Below the pieces are notes generated by a model, which was given only the letters and a program-made list of their open reading frames with translations, searched no databases and was not told the origin of the DNA. A stretch of DNA of 8,435 bases. Origin: Gammaproteobacteria bacterium. GTDB taxonomy: Bacteria > Pseudomonadota > Gammaproteobacteria > Chromatiales > Chromatiaceae. Shown here in pieces: positions 1 through 6,448 of this stretch. The position numbers were made by a program, and so were the translations under genes. Location: positions 1-8,435 of the forward strand of contig JADWMH010000059.1 in assembly GCA_015767355.1 (NCBI GenBank). The letters run 5' to 3'. How positions within the stretch are numbered: the stretch's first letter is position 1; each line of letters starts with the position of its first letter.

Positions 1-1199
1 TGAAACGCGGCCTGGGTTTCTGGCTGCTGCTCTTCTATGGAGTAGGAAATATCCTCGGCGCAGGGATCTATGTGCTGGTGGGAAAGGTTGCAGCGCAGGC
101 GGGTTATTTTGTGCCGCTCTCATTTATGCTGGCTGCATTCGTTGCCGCTTTCAGTGCCTTTACCTATGCCGAGCTGTCGGCTCGCTACCCGTTTGCAGCC
201 GGAGAAGCAGTCTATCTGCAGAAAGGATTTGGGGTGACCTGGTTGTCGAGCGCCACGGGGCTGTTGATTGCAATGGCAGGTATCCTCTCAGCCGCAACCA
301 TTGCACGCGGTTTCGTCGGCTATCTGCAACTCTTCGTCGAAATACCGCAATGGCTGGCGATTGTTGCCTTGTTGATCATGCTTGGGGCAGTTGCGATATG
401 GGGGATTTCCCAGTCAGTCAAGGTGGCGGCTCTCTTTACCTTGCTGGAATTTATCGGGCTGCTGTTGATTATCTTCACGGGCAGTGCGCAGCTTGAGAGG
501 CTCCCGGGGATTATTGAAAATTTGCCGTCATTGAACCAGTGGCATCTGTGGCCTGGTATTTTTGCCGGCGCTTTTCTGGCCTTTTATTCATTTATCGGGT
601 TTGAGGATATGGTGAATGTGGCGGAAGAGGTGCGCGAGCCGGAAATCAATATGCCGCGGGCGATCCTGTGGGCATTGATCACTGCAACCCTGCTGTATGC
701 GATGGTCTCTCTTGTTGCCGTGGTCAATCTTTCACCACGGGAGTTGGCCGCCAGTGAGGCGCCGCTGGCTGATCTCTACACTGCTGCAACAGGCAGGAAA
801 CCCGTGGTGATTTCATTGATCAGCCTGTTTGCCATCGTCAATGGTGCATTGATCCAGATTATTATGGCATCCCGGATTTTTTACGGGATGAGCCGGCGCG
901 GGTGGCTCCCGTCCATCCTCGGTCGGGTTAGCCAGCGCACCCACACCCCGGTGATTGCAACACTGCTGGTGACATCATTCATACTGGTATTGGCCCTCTG
1001 GTTTCCGCTGGTGAAACTTGCAGCTTCCACGAGCTATCTGATCCTGAGTGTATTTCTGCTGGTCAATCTGTCGCTGCTGAGGATTCGTGCAATCTATCCT
1101 TTGCCGGCGAATGTCAAAGGCTATCCAGTGTGGGTTCCTGTTATGGGCGCAGTGGGTTCGCTGTTATTACTCATCGCCCAGCTCATCTTCAGGGGCTGA
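1..1199 (+). CDS. APC-superfamily amino acid permease, 5'-truncated
   Basis: This is an inner-membrane secondary transporter, probably for amino acids; the substrate cannot be named. The frame is open from base 3 to the TGA at 1197-1199, giving about 398 visible residues. The first ATG at 72 lies inside the conserved first membrane segment (GVGNILGAGIY), so it is not the real start. Bases 1-2 are TG, so the start codon could be one base outside the window or further upstream. APC features seen are the glycine-rich TM1 motif, the PFAAGEAVYL stretch after TM2, and the TM6 region GFEDMVNVAEEVREPEINMPRAI, which matches the family pattern of Gly-Phe-Glu, a later Ala-Glu-Glu, then Pro-Arg. About ten to twelve hydrophobic segments follow one another. 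Family members are usually 400-480 residues, so little is missing. It converges on the PAQR gene. Family assignment is firm; specificity is unknown. Confidence 0.9.
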   Translation, partial: KRGLGFWLLLFYGVGNILGAGIYVLVGKVAAQAGYFVPLSFMLAAFVAAFSAFTYAELSARYPFAAGEAVYLQKGFGVTWLSSATGLLIAMAGILSAATIARGFVGYLQLFVEIPQWLAIVALLIMLGAVAIWGISQSVKVAALFTLLEFIGLLLIIFTGSAQLERLPGIIENLPSLNQWHLWPGIFAGAFLAFYSFIGFEDMVNVAEEVREPEINMPRAILWALITATLLYAMVSLVAVVNLSPRELAASEAPLADLYTAATGRKPVVISLISLFAIVNGALIQIIMASRIFYGMSRRGWLPSILGRVSQRTHTPVIATLLVTSFILVLALWFPLVKLAASTSYLILSVFLLVNLSLLRIRAIYPLPANVKGYPVWVPVMGAVGSLLLLIAQLIFRG

Positions 1200-1233
1200 G
1201 ATGCTGCAATTTCAACTCTGTGCAAGTCAACAG

Positions 1234-1308
1234 TCCATAGGATGTGTTGAGCTTGCGAAGCGCATCATGTATGGTCGATGCGCTTCGTTCCTCAACACAT
1301 CCTATGGA
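1234..1308. repeat. 75-bp near-perfect palindrome between convergent genes
   Basis: Left arm 1234-1266 and right arm 1277-1308 are reverse complements over an outer 18-bp block and an inner 11-bp block. They are broken only by an unpaired internal part (CTTG against GAA) and a 10-nt loop at 1267-1276. The core words GATGTGTTGAG and CGAAGCGCATC recall REP-like intergenic palindromes that I associate with many proteobacterial genomes; this is memory, not a search. No T-run follows either arm, so it is not a classical intrinsic terminator. It could still block read-through between the converging permease and PAQR transcripts, or protect their 3' ends. Confidence 0.85.
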
Positions 1309-1349
1309 ACCTCGAACTACACGCGGGAATACTGAAAAGTTACTGTTGG

Positions 1350-2015
1350 TCATGCCGCTGGTGCATCAGGAACGACGTAGAAGAGAATCGAGAAGAAATG
1401 CAGTATGCTGCCTGCCAGCACGAAAACATGCCAGATAGCGTGGTTGTAGGAGAGGCGTTCCCAGGCATAGAAAATGGCGCCCAGGGTGTAACTCAATCCG
1501 CCTGCCAACAGCAACAGCAGCCCACCTGTCTCCACGTTCGCCAGCATGGGTTTGACGGCGATTACTACCAGCCAGCCCATGCCCAGGTAGAGGGCCAGCG
1601 ACCAGCGGCGCAGCTTGCTGCTGCCCCGGAGCTCTATGTAAATACCCAGGATGGCGATGCCCCAAACCATGGCGAACAGGAGCCAGCCCCAGGAATCACG
1701 TAATGAGACCAGCGTAAAGGGGGTGTAGGTTCCTGCGATGAGGAGGAATATGGCGACATGGTCCAGGCGCTGCAGAATGATCTTGGCGCCGGTATGAGAG
1801 ATGCTGTGATAGAGGGTCGAGGCTGTGTAGAGCAGAATCAGCGTGACGCCATAGATGGCAGTGCTGGTTACATGCCAGGCATCGCCGTAGAGGGCGGAGA
1901 ATGCCACCAGTATTGCCAGTGCAGCTATGCTCAGCGGTATGCCGATGCCATGGGTAATGGCATGCGCCAGCTCTTCGCCGATACTGTAATTTTCTGAAAA
2001 GGTGTCGGGTTCCAC
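1350..2015 (-). CDS. PAQR/hemolysin III family membrane protein (TrhA-like)
   Basis: This is a seven-helix integral membrane protein of the PAQR/hemolysin III family, within the CREST group of putative metal-dependent membrane hydrolases. From the chosen GTG start at 2015 the protein has 221 residues, the usual size for bacterial members. Visible family marks are ELAHAITHG near residue 15, a Ser-x3-His motif (STLYH, Ser66/His70), RLDHVAIF with Asp85, and the C-terminal His-x3-His (HAIWH, His192/His196) followed by His206. In CREST proteins the His and Asp residues bind a metal. The frame continues upstream to an ATG at 2105, but those 30 extra residues are hydrophilic, unlike the family, and mostly lie in a repeat. 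The GTG has AGGA six bases upstream. Bacterial homologues have been linked to hemolysis or membrane-energy homeostasis; the reaction is not established. No clear promoter is seen. Confidence 0.88.
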   Translation of the reverse strand: MEPDTFSENYSIGEELAHAITHGIGIPLSIAALAILVAFSALYGDAWHVTSTAIYGVTLILLYTASTLYHSISHTGAKIILQRLDHVAIFLLIAGTYTPFTLVSLRDSWGWLLFAMVWGIAILGIYIELRGSSKLRRWSLALYLGMGWLVVIAVKPMLANVETGGLLLLLAGGLSYTLGAIFYAWERLSYNHAIWHVFVLAGSILHFFSILFYVVPDAPAA

Positions 2016-2021
2016 GATGAT

Positions 2022-2025
2022 TCCT
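2022..2025 (-). promoter_or_regulatory. Ribosome binding site deciding the PAQR start
   Basis: Read on the minus strand, AGGA lies six bases before the GTG at 2015-2013. This spacing supports the internal GTG over the upstream ATG at 2105, whose extra codons mostly come from the inverted-repeat element. Confidence 0.55.
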
Positions 2026-2043
2026 GATTTGAGGCTCTTAGTC

Positions 2044-2194
2044 GTTGTCCAATAATAACTTCCCCATCCTGCTTGCCCTGTTGCCCCTCTTCTGCGTTCC
2101 AGCAAGAGTTACATAACGCTGCTATGCGCCCCTTGCTGCGCCTTGAAGAGGAGCAACATTGCTGCACGATATCGGGAAGTTATTTATGGACAAC
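2044..2194. repeat. 151-bp inverted-repeat element without a coding gene (MITE-like)
   Basis: The outer 21 bases of each end, 2044-2064 and 2174-2194, are reverse complements at 19 of 21 positions, beginning GTTGTCC and ending AATAACTTCCC. Further in, a TTGC-CCTCTTC block on the left pairs with GAAGAGG-GCAA on the right, and AGCAAG pairs with CTTGCT, so the whole element can fold into one long interrupted hairpin. It contains no plausible gene. Terminal inverted repeats, small size and an intergenic site fit a MITE or large REP-like element. No convincing target-site duplication is visible. It sits 28 bases upstream of the PAQR start, so it forms that gene's immediate upstream region. Confidence 0.75.
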
Positions 2195-2228
2195 TCTTTA
2201 CTCTGTTTATGGACAACTCTTTACTCTG
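2183..2228. repeat. Exact 23-bp tandem duplication, two copies
   Basis: Bases 2183-2205 and 2206-2228 are identical. Each unit begins TTTATGGACAAC, the outer terminus of the right arm of the inverted-repeat element, followed by an 11-base flank (TCTTTACTCTG). The duplication therefore copied the element's right end together with flanking sequence, as replication slippage or an insertion/excision event might do. Confidence 0.9.
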
Positions 2229-2398
2229 TTAATCTTATATAAAATGACACAGAAAATCTCATGTGGCAAATTGACAGAGATTCGGAACACTGTCCCGGGG
2301 CAGTCCTGGGGCGTGAAGTACATTTGTCACTGTTTGCCTTATTTCGTGGTTCCTTGCCGGTAGAGATAAAATAGATCTTTCCATTTTATTGATACTGA
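2229..2398. other. Gene-free stretch between repeats and ribF promoter
   Basis: No gene is supported here. Reading frames crossing it are short or run antisense into ribF without family features. It is A/T-rich at both ends with a G/C-rich middle. A short imperfect hairpin, ACTGTCCC against GGGGCAGT, lies at 2289-2304. No FMN riboswitch-like fold was recognised, so ribF does not appear to be riboswitch-controlled. Confidence 0.5.
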
Positions 2399-2404
2399 TA
2401 TAAT
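2378..2404 (+). promoter_or_regulatory. Probable extended -10 sigma70 promoter for ribF
   Basis: A perfect TATAAT at 2399-2404 is preceded by TG one base upstream (2396-2397), the extended -10 pattern. A weak -35 (TTTCCA, 2378-2383) lies 15 bases upstream, shorter than ideal, but extended -10 promoters tolerate poor -35 elements. Transcription would begin near 2411, giving a leader of about 22 bases before the ribF ATG. Confidence 0.6.
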
Positions 2405-2432
2405 CCCCGTTTTTCCCTGTAAGCGAGTCGAG

Positions 2433-3368
2433 ATGCGACTGATTCGCGGTCTCCATAATCTTCGAGCCGAACACCATGGTTGCGTGGCGACTATTGGTAA
2501 TTTTGACGGTGTGCACCTGGGGCATCAGGCTGTCTTTGAAGAGTTGCGCAAGGTAGGTGATGCTTTGGGATTGCCTGCTACTGTGATTACCTTCGAGCCG
2601 CAGCCGCTGGAGTATTTCCAGCCGCAGAAAGCGCCCAGCAGACTGACGCGCCTGCGTGAAAAACTGACGGTTATTAAGTCGGCAGGCATCGATTATGTGC
2701 TGGTGCTGCCGTTTGGACGCAGGCTGGCAACCATGGGAGCCGAAGCTTTTATTGACGAAATTCTGGTCAAAGGGCTGGGAATTCAGCACCTCTATGTGGG
2801 AGATGATTTCCGTTTCGGCCGCGCCCGCTGCGGCGACGTCGGGTTATTGCACGAAGCCGGACGTGATCTCGGTTTTCAGGTTGATGATCTGCAGACCGTT
2901 ACTGCCGGCAGAGAACGCATCAGTTCAACGCGCATTCGCAAATTGCTTGTTGCAGGTGACCTGCAGGCTGCGTCAGAACTGCTGGGGCGCTCCTATACGA
3001 TCTGCGGACGGGTTTCCCACGGCGACAAACGCGGCCGCACCATCGGATTTCCCACCCTGAATATCCAACTGCATCGTCCGGTCAGTCCGTTGCGCGGTGT
3101 TTATGCTGTAACGGTACACGGAGTGGATGACAAAGCCTTGCCGGGGGTGGCCAACATCGGCAACCGGCCAACAATAGAGGGTGACCCCCGCTTTTTGCTC
3201 GAAGTGCATCTGTTTGATTTTGACCGCAGTATCTATGGAGCGCATGTGGGGGTGGAGTTTATCTCCCGCATCCGTGACGAGATGAAGTTTGACTCTTTCG
3301 ATGAACTGCGCAAGCAAATCGCCATAGACTCACAACAGGCGCTTCGTATCCATGAAGGAAAAAATTAA
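2433..3368 (+). CDS. ribF: Bifunctional riboflavin kinase / FMN adenylyltransferase
   Basis: This cytosolic enzyme makes FMN from riboflavin and ATP, then FAD from FMN and ATP. It has 311 residues, the normal length. The N-terminal adenylyltransferase domain shows the nucleotidyltransferase signature IGNFDGVHLGH (residues 21-31, HLGH at 28-31), GDDFRFGR (123-130) and ISSTRIR (163-169). The C-terminal kinase domain shows GFPTLN (205-210), which binds ATP and magnesium, and LEVHLFDFD, whose Glu257 corresponds to the family's catalytic base. It starts at the first ATG after a strong -10; the Shine-Dalgarno is weak. It is the first gene of a + strand series leading to ileS, the usual gammaproteobacterial order, though 254 bases of repeat-bearing DNA separate the two. 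Nothing essential appears to be missing. Confidence 0.97.
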   Translation: MRLIRGLHNLRAEHHGCVATIGNFDGVHLGHQAVFEELRKVGDALGLPATVITFEPQPLEYFQPQKAPSRLTRLREKLTVIKSAGIDYVLVLPFGRRLATMGAEAFIDEILVKGLGIQHLYVGDDFRFGRARCGDVGLLHEAGRDLGFQVDDLQTVTAGRERISSTRIRKLLVAGDLQAASELLGRSYTICGRVSHGDKRGRTIGFPTLNIQLHRPVSPLRGVYAVTVHGVDDKALPGVANIGNRPTIEGDPRFLLEVHLFDFDRSIYGAHVGVEFISRIRDEMKFDSFDELRKQIAIDSQQALRIHEGKN

Positions 3369-3402
3369 CCACGAAAGTCACGAAAAACACGAAAAAAGAA
3401 AA
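3361..3402 (+). repeat. 9-bp periodic CACGAAA repeat at ribF stop
   Basis: Overlapping the ribF TAA (3366-3368), the word CACGAAA occurs three times at 9-base spacing within 3370-3396. The module opens with AAAATTAACCAC (3361-3372), repeated exactly at 3399-3410 at the head of the next module. Similar 'accacgaaag-cacgaa' repeats are, to my memory, scattered through intergenic DNA of many bacteria with no assigned function. Confidence 0.7.
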
Positions 3403-3468
3403 TTAACCACAGATGAACACGGATGCACACAGATATTGTGACATCTCTTCATCTGTATTTATCTGTGG
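3403..3468 (+). repeat. Hairpin-forming 'TTAACCACAGATG' repeat
   Basis: Arms 3407-3425 and 3450-3468 are reverse complements at 16 of 19 positions, and two of the three differences would be G-U pairs in RNA. The loop is 24 bases. The left arm also carries short ACAGAT/ACGGATG periodicity. I recognise this as a widespread bacterial intergenic repeat type. No U-tract follows, so it is not a standard terminator; processing or transcript protection between ribF and ileS is possible. Confidence 0.75.
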
Positions 3469-3553
3469 AAAAATAGATTTTGTAGGGTTGCAATGTCACT
3501 TATCCCTGGCAATTTTTGAGAAAATGTTTTTTTATGCCTCGTCAGTCTGAGAC

Positions 3554-3583
3554 TTGGTCTCGCTACGATTGCGTGCTTATGAT
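3554..3583 (+). promoter_or_regulatory. Candidate promoter for the ileS operon
   Basis: TATGAT at 3578-3583 matches five of six -10 bases, with TTGGTC at 3554-3559 as a poor -35 at 18-base spacing. Start of transcription would be near 3590, about 33 bases before the chosen ileS GTG. The match is modest, and ileS may also be read from the ribF promoter. Confidence 0.3.
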
Positions 3584-3622
3584 AACCAACTTATTTTATT
3601 AGATTCAACTGGAACAGAGACA

Positions 3623-6448
3623 GTGACTAAAAGTTATAAAGAGACCCTCAATCTTCCTAAAACCGGTTTTCCGATGAAGGCGAATCTGGCTCAGCGCGAG
3701 CCGAATATACTGCATCAGTGGGAGCACAGCGATCTCTATGGAAAGATTCGCGAAATCTGTGCAGGCCGACCGAAATTTATTTTGCACGATGGCCCTCCCT
3801 ATGCCAATGGGCAGATTCATATCGGCCATGCGGTCAACAAGGTATTGAAAGATATCATTATCAAAAGCCGCACCCTGGATGGCTTCGACGCACCCTATGT
3901 GCCGGGCTGGGATTGCCATGGTCTGCCGATCGAACTGCAGGTGGAGAAGAAGGTCGGCAAGCCCGGGCGCAAAGTGACTGCCGCCGAGTTTCGCAAGGCG
4001 TGCCGCACCTATGCAGGCAAGCAGGTCGACGGGCAGCGCGAAGATTTCAAGCGTCTCGGTGTGTTCGGGGAGTGGGACAATCCCTACCTCACCATGAATT
4101 ATTCGTATGAAGCCAACATCATTCGCTCGCTGGGAAAGATCGTTGCAAACGACCATCTGGAAAAAGGCTACAAGCCGGTCCACTGGTGCACCGACTGCGG
4201 GTCGGCCCTGGCGGAAGCCGAAGTGGAGCACCAGGACAAAGAGTCCTACGCGATCGACGTGCGCTTCAGCATCGTCGATGAAGAGGCGCTGTTTGCAGCC
4301 TGCCATTCGGTGCCGGATCATCATGGCGAAGGGGTTCTTTCCGTTGTGATCTGGACGACAACTCCGTGGACGCTGCCTGCCAACCAGGGGGTAGCTCTGA
4401 ATCCCGGGCTCGAGTATGTCGTGGTGCAGTGCCAGAGTGATCATGGCAAAGAGCGTCTGCTGGTTGCAGAGGGTCTGCTCAAGGAGACCATGGATCGCTG
4501 GAATATCGAAAAATGCCATGTGCTCGCCTATGCGAACGGCGCGGCTTTCGAGGGACTGCAGTTGCAGCACCCCTTCTATGAGCGTCAGGTTCCGCTTATT
4601 CTTGGCGAGCATGTCACCCTGGATGCGGGTACGGGTGCGGTGCACACTGCTCCAGGTCATGGTGTCGAGGACTTCGTCGTCGGTCAGAAGTATGATCTTG
4701 CTGTCGATAACCCGGTAGGCGGCAATGGCGTCTTCGAAGAGGGCACCGAACTCTTTGCCGGTGAGCATGTCTTCAAGGCGAACGAACATGTCATCGAGGT
4801 GCTGCAGCAAAAAAATGCGCTGCTGCACATGGAGCGTGTCACACACAGCTATCCACACTGCTGGCGTCACAAGACCCCGATTATCTTCCGTGCAACGCCG
4901 CAGTGGTTTATCAGTATGGAGAGGCACGGACTGCGCAAGGCGGCCCTGACAGAGATCGGCAAGGTTGATTGGCTGCCGGAGTGGGGCAAGGCGCGCATCG
5001 AGGGCATGGTCGAGGGCCGCCCTGACTGGTGTATTTCAAGGCAGCGCACCTGGGGCGTGCCGATTGCACTCTTTGTTCATAAACAGACGGGCGATCTGCA
5101 CCCCGACTCGGCCGACCTCATCGAGAGGGTGGCGCAGGCTGTCGAGCAGCAGGGTGTCGAGGCATGGTTTTCGATGCAGGCAGATGAACTGCTGGGTGAT
5201 GATGCCGAACACTATGAGAAGGTGACAGATACGCTGGATGTGTGGTTTGACTCCGGTGTCTCCCATGCCTGTGTGCTGGAGCAGCGCGAGCAGCTGCGCT
5301 CTCCTGCGGACCTCTACCTGGAGGGTTCCGACCAGCATCGCGGCTGGTTTCAGTCGTCATTGATGACATCCACGGCGATGTATGGACGGGCGCCATACAC
5401 AGAGGTGCTGACACACGGTTTCACAGTCGATGCACAGGGACGCAAGATGTCCAAGTCCCTTGGGAATGTGCTGCAGCCGCAGAAGGTGATGAAAAACCTG
5501 GGCGCCGATATCATTCGTCTGTGGGTAGCGGGAACGGATTATCGCGGCGAGATGAATGTCTCCGATGAGATTCTCAAGCGCACAGCGGATGCCTATCGCC
5601 GCATTCGCAACACCACGCGCTACCTGCTCTCCAACCTGCATGGCTTCGATCCCGCGCAAAATCTGGTTGCCGCTGAGGAGATGCTGCCGCTGGACCGCTG
5701 GGCCGTGGATTGCGCCGCCAGGCTGCAGCAGGAGATCATCGCTGCCTATAACGAGTACCAGTTTCACCTGATCTACCAGAAGATCCAGAATTTCTGCATC
5801 AGCGAGATGGGCGGCTTCTACCTGGATGTCACCAAGGATAGACAGTATACCTGCCAGGCTGACAGCGCCGCGCGCCGTTCGAGCCAGACAGCGATGTATC
5901 ATATTGCAGAAGCGCTGCTGCGCTGGTTGTCGCCGATCCTGAGCTTTACGGCCGACGAGGCGTGGCGGCACATGCCCGGAGAACGTGGTGAATCCGTGTT
6001 CCTCGAGACCTGGTACGAGGGGCTTTTTGAATTAACGCAGGGCGATGTGATCAGCGCCGGGCAGTGGAGACTGATCATGGCTGCCCGCTCTGCAGTGGGC
6101 AGGGAGCTGGAGTTGCTGCGCAAAGAGGGCGGCATCGGCTCATCCCTGGATGCCGAGGTGACGATCTACTGCGGGGATGAACTGCATGCCGCTCTGTCGC
6201 AGTTGCACGACGAGCTGCGTTTTGTGCTGATTACTTCACAGGCGAAACTGCTGGGCGAAGCTCCGCAGGAGGCGCGCGACACCGAACTGGAGGGGCTGAA
6301 AGTGATGGTGGAAGCCTCATCGCAGCCGAAGTGTGAACGCTGCTGGCATCATGTAGAAGATGTGGGGAGTGATGAGGCGCACCCTGATCTTTGCGGCCGC
6401 TGCATCACCAATGTTGACGGCGAAGGCGAACAGCGGAAGTATGCCTGA
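3623..6448 (+). CDS. ileS: Isoleucyl-tRNA synthetase
   Basis: This cytosolic class Ia enzyme charges tRNA-Ile with isoleucine and edits misactivated valine. From the GTG at 3623 it has 941 residues, close to the 938 of E. coli. The frame is open upstream to a TTG at 3554, but only from 3623 does it begin like the family (TKSYKETLNLPKTGFPMKANLAQREP). Seen in order: PPYANGQIHIGH with HIGH at 66-69; the CP1 editing domain with WTTTPWTLPAN and GTGAVHTAPGHG; the KMSKS loop (608-612); the anticodon-binding helical domain; and a C-terminal zinc finger of two CxxC pairs (Cys904, 907, 924, 927). This is the short bacterial form with a C-terminal zinc site. Its stop codon overlaps the lspA start by one base. 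The Shine-Dalgarno is weak. No T-box leader is seen. Confidence 0.97.
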   Translation: MTKSYKETLNLPKTGFPMKANLAQREPNILHQWEHSDLYGKIREICAGRPKFILHDGPPYANGQIHIGHAVNKVLKDIIIKSRTLDGFDAPYVPGWDCHGLPIELQVEKKVGKPGRKVTAAEFRKACRTYAGKQVDGQREDFKRLGVFGEWDNPYLTMNYSYEANIIRSLGKIVANDHLEKGYKPVHWCTDCGSALAEAEVEHQDKESYAIDVRFSIVDEEALFAACHSVPDHHGEGVLSVVIWTTTPWTLPANQGVALNPGLEYVVVQCQSDHGKERLLVAEGLLKETMDRWNIEKCHVLAYANGAAFEGLQLQHPFYERQVPLILGEHVTLDAGTGAVHTAPGHGVEDFVVGQKYDLAVDNPVGGNGVFEEGTELFAGEHVFKANEHVIEVLQQKNALLHMERVTHSYPHCWRHKTPIIFRATPQWFISMERHGLRKAALTEIGKVDWLPEWGKARIEGMVEGRPDWCISRQRTWGVPIALFVHKQTGDLHPDSADLIERVAQAVEQQGVEAWFSMQADELLGDDAEHYEKVTDTLDVWFDSGVSHACVLEQREQLRSPADLYLEGSDQHRGWFQSSLMTSTAMYGRAPYTEVLTHGFTVDAQGRKMSKSLGNVLQPQKVMKNLGADIIRLWVAGTDYRGEMNVSDEILKRTADAYRRIRNTTRYLLSNLHGFDPAQNLVAAEEMLPLDRWAVDCAARLQQEIIAAYNEYQFHLIYQKIQNFCISEMGGFYLDVTKDRQYTCQADSAARRSSQTAMYHIAEALLRWLSPILSFTADEAWRHMPGERGESVFLETWYEGLFELTQGDVISAGQWRLIMAARSAVGRELELLRKEGGIGSSLDAEVTIYCGDELHAALSQLHDELRFVLITSQAKLLGEAPQEARDTELEGLKVMVEASSQPKCERCWHHVEDVGSDEAHPDLCGRCITNVDGEGEQRKYA

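Noticed and set aside
1234..1308. Intrinsic terminator for the permease and PAQR genes
   Set aside because: The stem is strong but no T-run follows on either strand, so it is reported as a repeat with only possible termination activity.
1278..1703. Plus-strand frames over the PAQR gene
   Set aside because: Glutamine- and histidine-rich translation typical of the reverse strand of a membrane-protein gene; no homology recognised.
2271..2299. Exact TTGACA at 2271-2276 as a -35 box
   Set aside because: At 17-base spacing the sequence is CCCGGG-rich with nothing like a -10 box, so no promoter is called.
2073..2363. Possible small plus-strand gene of 96 codons between PAQR and ribF
   Set aside because: Its first third is the inverted-repeat element and the tandem duplication, and the rest has no family features or clear RBS.
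2259..2789. Minus-strand frame of 176 codons crossing the ribF start
   Set aside because: It overlaps the conserved RibF N-terminus and the ribF promoter, and its predicted protein has no recognisable domain.
3361..3410. CRISPR-like reading of the repeated AAAATTAACCAC
   Set aside because: Only two 12-base copies with a non-unique A-rich spacer and no cas genes; this is simple dispersed-repeat structure.
3369..3622. T-box or other leader riboswitch before ileS; FMN riboswitch before ribF
   Set aside because: No T-box core sequence or terminator/antiterminator pair is seen before ileS, and the roughly 22-base ribF leader is too short for an FMN riboswitch.
3605..4927. Long minus-strand frame (440 codons) antisense to ileS
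   Set aside because: It lies wholly opposite the well-conserved ileS, shows no family motifs, and is composed as expected from the antisense of a GC-rich coding frame.
5357..5971. Minus-strand frame of 204 codons inside ileS
   Set aside because: Antisense shadow of the IleS KMSKS and anticodon-binding region; no independent start signal or motif.
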